A DNA stretch of 23,846 nt from a virus. Each line of letters begins with the position of its first letter. The first letter of the stretch is position 1. Below the pieces are notes generated by a model, which saw only the letters and a list, made by a program, of their open reading frames with translations, was not told where the DNA came from and did not search any database. Shown one piece after another: positions 1 to 6,608 of this stretch. Position numbers and translations under genes: made by a program. The stretch is taken from the IMG/VR virus record IMGVR_UViG_3300032675_000134, positions 1 to 23,846 of that record. One strand, written 5' to 3'.

Positions 1-299
1 TTCTTTTTCTCTGGTTCAACCGTTTGTTTTTTAGGTTTGACTTCAATCATCATGGTCTTTAACTTACCATCTTTGGTCCTAACTTTGACCAGGAAGTCAG
101 GAAAGTACCGGTGGTACTTTCCATCGACAGGAGATATATAAGGTATGATGAGTTCTTCGGACGCCCAAGAGATAACATCAGGGTTTTTGTCCAACCAGGT
201 CATGACCTTAGCCTCCCAAGTTGACCGGTAAATAATGTTTTTATAGTCACCCACATACTTTTGTGGATTCTTAGGTGTAAATCTTCCAGAATAAGCCAT
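1..299 (-). CDS. 4: Head completion nuclease, T4 gp4-like (partial, C-terminus outside window)
   Basis: In T4, gp4 is a PD-(D/E)xK-fold (TnsA-like) nuclease needed to finish DNA-filled heads before tail joining. Here the minus strand starts at ATG 299-297 and stays open to base 1, giving 99 codons of an expected ~150. The N-terminus begins MAYSG and continues TPKNPQKY, IIYRSTWE and WLDKNP, which I recognise closely from T4 gp4. The catalytic signature is visible: Glu29 in the STWE helix, Asp68 in RYFPDF, and Glu86-x-Lys88 in MIEVKPKK, so the nuclease core looks intact. It is the only gene here on the minus strand, and is divergent from the tube-cap gene across 31 bases. On its strand AGAGGG lies about 14 bases before the ATG, a long spacing for a ribosome site. 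Confidence 0.92.
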   Translation of the reverse strand, partial: MAYSGRFTPKNPQKYVGDYKNIIYRSTWEAKVMTWLDKNPDVISWASEELIIPYISPVDGKYHRYFPDFLVKVRTKDGKLKTMMIEVKPKKQTVEPEKK

Positions 300-304
300 A
301 AATA
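297..304 (+). promoter_or_regulatory. Candidate T4-type late promoter for the baseplate operon
   Basis: CATAAATA matches 7 of 8 bases of the T4 late promoter TATAAATA. With T4 geometry, transcription would start near 310. That leaves a ~20-base leader holding the GAGAG ribosome site before ATG 331. The element overlaps the minus-strand start codon of the gp4 homologue. It is the only such match here that is well placed before a gene. The assignment is by pattern only; AT-rich DNA yields chance matches. Confidence 0.5.
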
Positions 305-319
305 GTAATATTCCCTCTT

Positions 320-324
320 GAGAG
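320..324 (+). promoter_or_regulatory. Ribosome binding site for gp48-like gene
   Basis: GAGAG ends 6 bases before ATG 331, which is good Shine-Dalgarno spacing and supports that start. It sits in CTCTTGAGAG, whose complement also reads AGAG upstream of the minus-strand gene, so the short divergent leader carries purine tracts for both directions. Confidence 0.6.
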
Positions 325-330
325 AAATAA

Positions 331-1350
331 ATGCCAGCATCAATATCGATAACACCCACAAACATAGTACCTGGTTTCACTGGACAAAATCAAAATGCCC
401 AAGGTCCTTTGGCGAGCCTTTATCAAAAAACAGGACTTAACACAATCTATAATTATCCATCGGATTTAGGTTCAGGAACAAAAAATCACTATGTGAAGTT
501 TTGGGTAAAACAAATTGTGCCGCAAAAGACTGATGTTACACCAGTTCCAGGTGCCAATGTTAGTGATAAGGTTGGTGGTCAACAATTACTTGGCGTTCAA
601 ATTCAACCACAAACATATCAACCTAGGGCAGCCATATCGTTATATATGCCAGACACACTAAACGCCAGTTATAGTGCATCTTATGATGAATTAAGTCTAA
701 CAAATGAAATGGGTGGTGGTTTACGTGGTCTTCAAGGCATTTCAGAATTCGCTAGTGGTAAACTATCCAACACCGGTTCTGCATACGCATCCGATGCTGC
801 GGTACAGAAACTAAAATCTACAATTGTTGGATTTGCAGGTGGTGAATTAGGCGGAAATGAACAGACAATTAGTGATGTTAATTTGCAAGGTAATGGTTTT
901 GCGATTAATCCACAGTTGCAAATGTTGTATCGTGGTGTTGGTTTCAGACAATTTCAGTTAACTTTCACATTCACACCAGCTTCAGCAACAGAAGCACAAA
1001 TCGTAAACGATATTATTGGAACATTTAAGTATCATTTTGCACCAGACCTATTGCTTGGTTCTGCAAGTGATGCTGGTATGTTCCTTGTTCCACCATCATT
1101 CTTTAACATCGAGTTTATGATTAACTCACAAGAAAATCCATTCTTACCAAAATATGGTGACTGTGTTCTTTCAGAAATAGATGTTAATTATGCACCTAAC
1201 GGTTTTGCAGCTCACGTTGATGGTGCACCAGTTCAGACACAATTGAACCTAACATTTAAAGAAGTTGAAATTGTCACTAAAGCAAAATTGCAGGCAGGTT
1301 TCAATAATACATCTTACTCTGGAAGTGGTTCAACAGGAGGATTAAGATAA
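331..1350 (+). CDS. 48: Baseplate tail tube cap protein, T4 gp48-like
   Basis: In T4, gp48 sits on top of the hub with gp54 and forms the first tube-like ring from which the gp19 tube polymerises. The 339-aa product is near T4 gp48 length (364 aa). Two stretches align by eye with T4 gp48. Residues ~201-240 (FTFTPASATEAQIVNDII, then YHFAP) match its TPRSTEDLMAIIN region. Residues ~274-310 (YGDCVLSEIDVNYAPNG) match FGPCQIQSIRFDKTPNG, followed by a C-terminal strand ending KAKLQAGF. The N-terminal ~170 residues are Gly/Ser/Thr rich and diverged. gp54 belongs to a related tube-like fold but fits less well. The stop overlaps the next ATG by 1 nt. Confidence 0.85.
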   Translation: MPASISITPTNIVPGFTGQNQNAQGPLASLYQKTGLNTIYNYPSDLGSGTKNHYVKFWVKQIVPQKTDVTPVPGANVSDKVGGQQLLGVQIQPQTYQPRAAISLYMPDTLNASYSASYDELSLTNEMGGGLRGLQGISEFASGKLSNTGSAYASDAAVQKLKSTIVGFAGGELGGNEQTISDVNLQGNGFAINPQLQMLYRGVGFRQFQLTFTFTPASATEAQIVNDIIGTFKYHFAPDLLLGSASDAGMFLVPPSFFNIEFMINSQENPFLPKYGDCVLSEIDVNYAPNGFAAHVDGAPVQTQLNLTFKEVEIVTKAKLQAGFNNTSYSGSGSTGGLR

Positions 1351-2012
1351 TGCAATACTTTGCTCAATTCCCAATCATAGGCACAAGTGATTACAATGGT
1401 AATAGTGTGAGTGTTGTGAATATTATGGAACGTGTTGAAATTATTCCACAACTTTTGAAAAATTCTCTGTTATTCTATTCGTATAACATTCAAGAAGAAG
1501 ACACACCAGATACTGTTGCGAGTAAGTATTATAACGATAGTTACAGATACTGGATGGTTCCATTTGCAAATCAAACACTAGACATACAAGCGGATTGGCC
1601 AATGAGCCAAAGTATGTTCAATGATTACCTTCTTGACAAATATGCCAATACTGTCTCACAAATTTTAAACATCCCTGTGGCAAATGTTTCTCTGCAAAAT
1701 GTGTTTTCTTATACTGATTCCACAATACAGAGTTACATAAAGACGGTAACAACATACGATAGTTCTACTTCAAACACAACAGTTATGAATTATATCATTG
1801 ATGTTACTGCATATAACAACACAATGCCAGTTACAAACACAGCATATTTTGCTGGTACATCACAATACGTAACAAAAACTGTGTCAAAATCAACACAAAC
1901 TATTTTTCAATATGAGGTTGCTTTGAATGATAGTAAACGAAACATTAGTCTGTTGAATGCAAGTTATGCATCTCCATTAGAAAAACAATTTACATCAGTA
2001 TTGAACACATAA
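1350..2012 (+). CDS. 53: Baseplate wedge protein, T4 gp53-like
   Basis: In T4, gp53 staples adjacent wedges together during baseplate assembly and contains a LysM-like fold. The 220-aa product (T4: 196 aa) has the family signature at residues ~35-95: LLFYSYNIQEEDTPDTVASK, then YYNDSYRYWMVPFAN, then WPMSQSMFNDYLLDKY. This corresponds to T4 gp53's YIKGSPRPEELANAIYG, PQLYWVLLMCND and SQEAAYQASIQKY. The C-terminal half is Thr/Asn-rich and not recognisable. The gene starts by TAATG overlap with the tube-cap gene and ends one base before the hub gene, so translation is probably coupled. Confidence 0.87.
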   Translation: MQYFAQFPIIGTSDYNGNSVSVVNIMERVEIIPQLLKNSLLFYSYNIQEEDTPDTVASKYYNDSYRYWMVPFANQTLDIQADWPMSQSMFNDYLLDKYANTVSQILNIPVANVSLQNVFSYTDSTIQSYIKTVTTYDSSTSNTTVMNYIIDVTAYNNTMPVTNTAYFAGTSQYVTKTVSKSTQTIFQYEVALNDSKRNISLLNASYASPLEKQFTSVLNT

Positions 2013-2013
2013 C

Positions 2014-3372
2014 ATGGCAGGTATACGTAATCCAAAGGACTATGCATTAGTCAACTTAACACTGCTGACGGCCGTGGGTGCTTTAGACATTCGTTATCTA
2101 ATGAATGAGGTATCGTATCAAGAAGATTTATTTAAGAATACTGTTCACGGTTATGTGTTGTTGACTGAAGGTGTTGGTTATGCCGAAATACTTAACTTAA
2201 CAGGTAATGAAACTTTACAACTGACATTCAATAAATCTGGAAATGGAAGTTCTGCAAAATTGGGTGAACAGGTCGATAAGACATTCCGCGTATACAAGAT
2301 TGACAAGAGAGCCTTATCTGGCAATATGTACACCGAACAATATTGTTTGTACTTTTGCTCAGAAGAAATGGTACTATCAGAACAATATAAGATTAGTAAA
2401 TCATATCCAAACAAAGATATTGCATCAAACATCACGGACATATGCAAAACATATCTTGGCATTCCAGACAAAAAATTAAACATCGATCCAACATATGGAA
2501 CATATAGCTTTGTTGTACCAAACATAAAACCATTTGATGCCATTAATTGGATGTCAACTTATGCAAGACCAATGGCGCCGGTACCTGGTGCAGATATGTT
2601 GTTCTTTGAAAATAAGAATGGTTTTAATTTCAAGTCTTTACAAAACTTAATGGACAGTCAAAACACTGTTGCATATGGTAGTTATAGATATGATCCTAAA
2701 AATACAAACCAATCTAATTTGGAAGAAGAAGCAGAAAACGTTACAACATATGAAGTGATGAGTACATATGATGCCTTGAGTGCTGTAAATTCAGGTTTGT
2801 TTGCAAATCAATTGATATCGGTTGACATACTAACTCGTTCAAAAAAGGTAACTAATTTTGACTATTTTGACTACTGGAATAACCAACCATCGTTGGGTTT
2901 GAACAAGTATCCAATCACAAACAATTACAAAAACAGATTCGGCGACCAAATGAATCAAGCAGAGCAATCTGTCTTGAAATTGGTATTCTCCAACTTTGAT
3001 GAAGCCAATAACTCAGTTGTACAAGCCAATCCAGGTTCTGTTGCACCAAACATCTTTGCAGAGACATACATACCATACAGAACAGCACAGTTGGCACTAT
3101 CTAACTACACCAGAGTTAAGATGTCTGTACCTGGAGACCCAAACTTATCTGTTGGATATACAATTGAGTTTGAATTATTGTCACGAAATCCAAATCCGCA
3201 ACAAAAAATACCAGATGCATTTTTGTCTGGTGATTATTTGGTGACTGCGGTAAGACATATGATTACACAATCTGACTATAAAACAGTCATGGAAGTAGCA
3301 AAAGATAGTGTACCAACTCAATATGCTAGTATATCTACAACATCTTCATTGAATAAAACGGTGGTTAGTTAA
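2014..3372 (+). CDS. 27: Baseplate central hub protein, T4 gp27-like
   Basis: In T4, gp27 forms a trimeric torus that holds the gp5 spike and leads into the tail tube; phage Mu gp44 and the N-terminal part of T6SS VgrG share the fold. The 452-aa product has the family pattern: N-terminal LMNEVSYQEDLFKNTVHGYV, then residues ~90-150 with FRVYKID, YCLYFCSEEMVLSEQYKISK and NITDICKTYLGI. Next come FVVPNIKPFDAINWMSTYAR (~165-185) and a C-terminal barrel with PGDPNLSVGYTIEF and SGDYLVTAVRHMI. It is slightly longer than T4 gp27 (391 aa). Its stop overlaps the start of the OB-fold gene by 1 nt, matching the obligate gp27-gp5 partnership. Confidence 0.88.
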   Translation: MAGIRNPKDYALVNLTLLTAVGALDIRYLMNEVSYQEDLFKNTVHGYVLLTEGVGYAEILNLTGNETLQLTFNKSGNGSSAKLGEQVDKTFRVYKIDKRALSGNMYTEQYCLYFCSEEMVLSEQYKISKSYPNKDIASNITDICKTYLGIPDKKLNIDPTYGTYSFVVPNIKPFDAINWMSTYARPMAPVPGADMLFFENKNGFNFKSLQNLMDSQNTVAYGSYRYDPKNTNQSNLEEEAENVTTYEVMSTYDALSAVNSGLFANQLISVDILTRSKKVTNFDYFDYWNNQPSLGLNKYPITNNYKNRFGDQMNQAEQSVLKLVFSNFDEANNSVVQANPGSVAPNIFAETYIPYRTAQLALSNYTRVKMSVPGDPNLSVGYTIEFELLSRNPNPQQKIPDAFLSGDYLVTAVRHMITQSDYKTVMEVAKDSVPTQYASISTTSSLNKTVVS

Positions 3373-3704
3373 TGAAAGCAGTAAATAATTTTGCCGGTTT
3401 AAATGGATTTGTTTGGTGGGTTGGTGCCGTAGAGAACAGGGCAGACCCATTAGGTCTTGGTCGTTGTCAAGTTCGTATCTTTGGTTGGCACACAGACAAC
3501 ATATCTTTAATTCCAACAACAGATTTGCCATGGGCACATCCAATGAACTCAATAAATACTGCCAAACAGTTTCAACCACTAGAGATTGGTGATTGGGTTG
3601 TTGGATTTTTCATGGACGGTGAGAGTGGTCAATTTCCAATAATGATGGGTGTATTGCCTGGTTTCTCAGGTGAGACTTCAGGAACCGGAGCTTCAAAGGT
3701 ATAA
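3372..3704 (+). CDS. 5: gp5 N-terminal OB-fold protein (baseplate spike part 1)
   Basis: This 110-aa product equals only the OB-fold of T4 gp5, the spike protein that sits under gp27. Residues 14-38, with FVWWVGAVENRADPLGLGRC, match T4 gp5's WFVGVVEDRMDPLKLGRV. LPWAHPM (~56) matches LPWMSVI. GDWVVGFFMDGESGQFPIMM (~76) matches the VYGHFLDK/GIVLG strand pair. The chain ends soon after GVLPGFSGETS, where T4 gp5 would continue into a linker and lysozyme; no lysozyme follows. The T4 gp5 needle is encoded separately at 4559. The start overlaps the hub gene (TAATG). Function as an adaptor between hub and needle is inferred from the fold and position. Confidence 0.85.
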   Translation: MKAVNNFAGLNGFVWWVGAVENRADPLGLGRCQVRIFGWHTDNISLIPTTDLPWAHPMNSINTAKQFQPLEIGDWVVGFFMDGESGQFPIMMGVLPGFSGETSGTGASKV

Positions 3705-3705
3705 C

Positions 3706-4557
3706 ATGGCAGAAGCAAATTCATCAGTAGCATTTGTTAATAATGCAACAACTCAGATAGTAAATGGCATACTAAAAGAGATTAATCCACCACAATGGCC
3801 TGCTGCATTTGGTGGCAACTATCTGACACAAGGCATTCAAACAACACCAGGTGTTGCTCGTGGTGCATTGACAAACACAGGTGTTGCATATTCAAATGCC
3901 AACTTAGCACACGCTTGTGACTTTAAATTTCAACTTGATATTAATATTGGTGCATTGATTGGTGCAGATTTATCCGCATTAGTTGGTGCAATCAAAGCAG
4001 GCAAATTGGCTGCAGCTAATCTTATTCGAGCATCAATTCTTCAATTGCAACAAGAGTTTAATGCAGCAATCACTGCAATACTTTCTTTGTTAAATCTCGA
4101 TACTTCTGGTATAGCATCATTATCTGTATCTTTGGTTTATGATACAGGTATACGTATACAAGAAATTATCAACCAAGCTGCACAGATTCTTTATGATGTT
4201 TCTTTAGTTGCAAATTTAGTGAAAGATTTACAACAAATCATACAATGGATTGAAAGTTTACCTGCACAATTACAAAACTTATTGAAACAATGTTTGTCAA
4301 ACTTTCAAAGTTCATTAAATTCTGCAAAAAATTCTTTGTCTGTGGCATCAAACTTAGGTCAATCATTTAGTCTGGCAGCAGCAACAGCAAGTGCAACCAC
4401 ATCACAAACGGGAACACCTTCAGCTGCACTAACTATTACAACATCACCATCACAACAAAATATTGGTCAGTTGCAATCATACATAACAAGTGTCACAACA
4501 AGTAGTGTGGCAACCACATCAACAAGTACACAATTTAAGAATTCGTCAAGTCCATAA
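3706..4557 (+). CDS. Unknown helical protein lying between the two gp5 parts
   Basis: The 283-aa product is not recognised. ATG 3706 is chosen because it follows the OB-gene stop by one base; an in-frame TTG at 3649 lies inside that gene and would add unlikely residues. Residues ~25-75 include NPPQWPAAFGG. Residues ~80-215 are predominantly amphipathic or hydrophobic helix (for example AGKLAAANLIRASILQLQQE, AQILYDVSLVANLVKDLQQI and WIESLPAQLQNLLKQCLSNF). The last ~65 residues are a low-complexity Ser/Thr/Ala/Gln tail. Encoded exactly where T4 gp5 has its lysozyme, it could be a spike-associated, chaperone or hub-lumen protein. That is inference from position only. It shows no lysozyme Glu-Asp-Thr pattern. 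Confidence 0.72.
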   Translation: MAEANSSVAFVNNATTQIVNGILKEINPPQWPAAFGGNYLTQGIQTTPGVARGALTNTGVAYSNANLAHACDFKFQLDINIGALIGADLSALVGAIKAGKLAAANLIRASILQLQQEFNAAITAILSLLNLDTSGIASLSVSLVYDTGIRIQEIINQAAQILYDVSLVANLVKDLQQIIQWIESLPAQLQNLLKQCLSNFQSSLNSAKNSLSVASNLGQSFSLAAATASATTSQTGTPSAALTITTSPSQQNIGQLQSYITSVTTSSVATTSTSTQFKNSSSP

Positions 4558-4558
4558 T

Positions 4559-5383
4559 ATGATAGCAAAACCAGATTTTTTTACTGCATGGACAGAACCT
4601 GAATCCGCAGCCAATTCACAATATCAACCGGTATACCCATATAACCATGCAACACAGACCACCAGTGGTCACTCATTCGAATTGGATGATACTCCAACGA
4701 GGGAACGAGTACGACTAGAACACCGCACTGGTACTTTTATTGAAATGCATCCTAATGGTGACGAGGTGCATAAAATCATCGGTGATGGTTATGAAATTAT
4801 TCTTAAAGATAAGAATATGTTGGTGCAAGGTAAACTTAATATCACAGTTATTGGTGATGCCAACTTCCATATTCAAGGTGATAAGATAGAACAAGTTGAT
4901 GGTAATGTAGAACAACACATCAAAGGCAACTTTACACAAACTGTAGAGGGTATGGCAACATATACCACACAAGGTGACACACGTATTGTTGCTGGTGGCA
5001 TTGGTGTTAGTGGTCTTAAAATTACTGCACCAGTTACATCGATAACTGGACAAAATATGTCAGTCAATGCAGACTTTGTGGCTGAAAAGATTACATCAAG
5101 AGGTAGAATTGATGCAACCACAGGTGTTAGTGCAGGACCATTAGGTTTTGTAACTGTGACTGGTGGTGTTTCTGTTGGTATACCTGCAGCTGTACCAACA
5201 GAAATCAATGCAATTGGACCAATCAATTCATTGGTGTCTATGTCTGCACCATTAGGACAATTTGCTGTGATGCAGGCAGTGTGGGCATATGATACAGTGA
5301 ATCTATCGATGCACAATTCACACATTCACATCTCACCAAAAGGACCAACTGGTCCTCCAATTCCTTTGGAAATAGGAGCTTAA
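4559..5383 (+). CDS. gp5 C-terminal beta-helix needle (baseplate spike part 2)
   Basis: The 274-aa product matches the C-terminal part of T4 gp5, the trimeric beta-helical needle that pierces the outer membrane. Residues 36-55, SGHSFELDDTPTRERVRLEH, match T4's SGHIQEFDDTPGQERYRLVH. RTGTFIEMHPNGDEVHKI follows, then short repeats typical of the needle (GDANFHIQGDKIEQVDGN, VEQHIKGNFTQTVEG). Near the end, His255-Ile-His257 in NSHIHISPKGPTGPP resembles the H-x-H metal-binding tip of phage spikes such as P2 gpV and phi92 gp138. ATG 4559 follows the previous stop by one base; a longer in-frame reading from 4490 would overlap the upstream gene. In T4 this segment is released by autocleavage of gp5; here it is a separate gene. 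Confidence 0.86.
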   Translation: MIAKPDFFTAWTEPESAANSQYQPVYPYNHATQTTSGHSFELDDTPTRERVRLEHRTGTFIEMHPNGDEVHKIIGDGYEIILKDKNMLVQGKLNITVIGDANFHIQGDKIEQVDGNVEQHIKGNFTQTVEGMATYTTQGDTRIVAGGIGVSGLKITAPVTSITGQNMSVNADFVAEKITSRGRIDATTGVSAGPLGFVTVTGGVSVGIPAAVPTEINAIGPINSLVSMSAPLGQFAVMQAVWAYDTVNLSMHNSHIHISPKGPTGPPIPLEIGA

Positions 5384-5389
5384 TATATT

Positions 5390-6208
5390 ATGAGTAGCAT
5401 TTACGCAAGATTGGGATTCAATTCTAGTGATCCAACAACAAACGCAACTGTATCAACCTACAACAGTAACGTACAGACACAGTTGGCCATGGTGCCACCA
5501 TTACTAAAACCTTGGCAAGCAAACGCCGTTGGTTCTGGAGCTGTAACCAATTTGTTTCAAAATCCAGTGGCCAACATAACACAAAGTATCTGGAATGTTT
5601 CTAATACATTGGTTGTGTTGGCAAATAATCTAACATCTTCCGTGTCTGGTACAATTACCACACAATTGGCAAACGTAAATACAAATGCATTGTTGATATC
5701 TACCACTTCAGCAAACGCATATCTTTACATAACAAACAGACAATCTAATGTTGTTCCACCAAACTCAGATAATGTAACACCACACTACGTTTCAGCCATT
5801 TCTCAAAGTAAAACATTATCTTACTTGGTACACCAGTCTGACGGTGTGCAAAACAACTCTGTTATTATGGGTAACTTTACAAGTATTACTTTGGGTAACA
5901 CTTTAACTTCATTGTATAACACAATGAATACAGTTACAAATATTTTAAAGACAACAATTACTTATGGTGTCTCAAACACAACATCAATTGATGCAGCAAA
6001 TGCATCATTATTGGCAAATTCTGTATATGGAATTAACCAATTAATGACTGTATACCCAGCACAAGATACACAGTTTTTCCAAAATTCAGCAAATGTTTTG
6101 AATGATTTTGCATCGGTAACTCAATTTAGTAACTTAGGACAATCACAAATGTATTTGTTAACAAATTATATTGGCACAGCCAACCTAGTCTCCAATTTGA
6201 ACTCATAA
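5390..6208 (+). CDS. Unknown Asn/Thr-rich baseplate-cluster protein
   Basis: The 272-aa product is not recognised. GGAG at 5375-5378 lies 11 bases before ATG 5390. The N-terminus (MSSIYARLGF, then VPPLLKPWQANAV at ~35-47) looks structured. The rest is Asn/Thr/Ser/Leu-rich with long predicted helical stretches (IWNVSNTLVVLANNLTSSV, TLTSLYNTMNTVTNILKT). No signal peptide, catalytic motif or clear membrane helix is seen. It lies between the needle and gp25, so it is probably a virion protein of the hub-wedge interface or an assembly factor. That is inferred from operon position only. Confidence 0.72.
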   Translation: MSSIYARLGFNSSDPTTNATVSTYNSNVQTQLAMVPPLLKPWQANAVGSGAVTNLFQNPVANITQSIWNVSNTLVVLANNLTSSVSGTITTQLANVNTNALLISTTSANAYLYITNRQSNVVPPNSDNVTPHYVSAISQSKTLSYLVHQSDGVQNNSVIMGNFTSITLGNTLTSLYNTMNTVTNILKTTITYGVSNTTSIDAANASLLANSVYGINQLMTVYPAQDTQFFQNSANVLNDFASVTQFSNLGQSQMYLLTNYIGTANLVSNLNS

Positions 6209-6215
6209 ATAGTAG

Positions 6216-6608
6216 ATGGCAAATTTACAAAAAATATACGCAGACCTGGACTTAACGTTCAGAAAATTACCAGGGACAAGAGATGTGGCCTTGCGTTATG
6301 ACGAGCAGGCCGTAATTGCATCTGTTAGAAACTTACTGTTAACAAATTTCTACGAAAGACCTTTTCAACCAGATGTGGGTTCTAACTTGACTGCATTGTT
6401 ATTTGAACCTGCAACAAACATTACTGCTAGTTTATTGTCAAATGAAATACAAAATGTCATTACAAATTATGAACCTAGAGCAACAATACAGAACATTTCA
6501 GTAAATTTAACACCTGATGGTAATGGTTTCCAAGTGACTTTAAGTTTCTTTATTGGCAACAATACAATACCATCTAATGTAAATCTTCTTCTTCAAAGGT
6601 CCAGATAA
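6216..6608 (+). CDS. 25: Baseplate wedge protein, T4 gp25-like
   Basis: gp25 is a conserved small wedge protein of contractile injection systems (T6SS TssE relative) that docks on gp6 and touches the sheath, helping trigger contraction. The 130-aa length equals the family norm (T4: 132 aa). Residues 1-20 (MANLQKIYADLDLTFRKLPG) and 36-66 carry the core: VRNLLLTNFYERPFQPDVGS then LTALLFEP. The second conserved patch NYEPRATIQNISVNL is at ~84-98. The start lacks an obvious Shine-Dalgarno; CATAAATAGTAG precedes it. The gene overlaps gp6 by 1 nt, the same order as in many contractile systems. Confidence 0.93.
   Translation: MANLQKIYADLDLTFRKLPGTRDVALRYDEQAVIASVRNLLLTNFYERPFQPDVGSNLTALLFEPATNITASLLSNEIQNVITNYEPRATIQNISVNLTPDGNGFQVTLSFFIGNNTIPSNVNLLLQRSR

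Noticed and set aside
2178-2543. Open minus-strand frame of 121 codons opposite the hub gene
   Set aside because: Fully antisense to the gp27-like gene; the product has no recognisable features and would be the sole internal leftward gene in this operon.
3649-3705. Longer start (TTG 3649) for the 283-aa gene
   Set aside because: It would overlap the OB-fold gene by 56 bases; ATG 3706 directly after the stop fits the spacing seen at other junctions.
4490-4558. Longer start for the needle gene
   Set aside because: The added residues are a shadow of the upstream gene's Ser/Thr tail; ATG 4559 follows the stop by one base.
4873-5325. Open minus-strand frame of 150 codons opposite the needle gene
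   Set aside because: It lies wholly antisense to a well-recognised gene, has no ribosome site, and its Thr/Pro/Val-rich product reflects the complement of the repeat-rich needle.
6204-6211. CATAAATA before the gp25-like gene as a late promoter
   Set aside because: With T4 geometry transcription would begin at about the ATG at 6216, leaving no leader; probably chance in AT-rich sequence.
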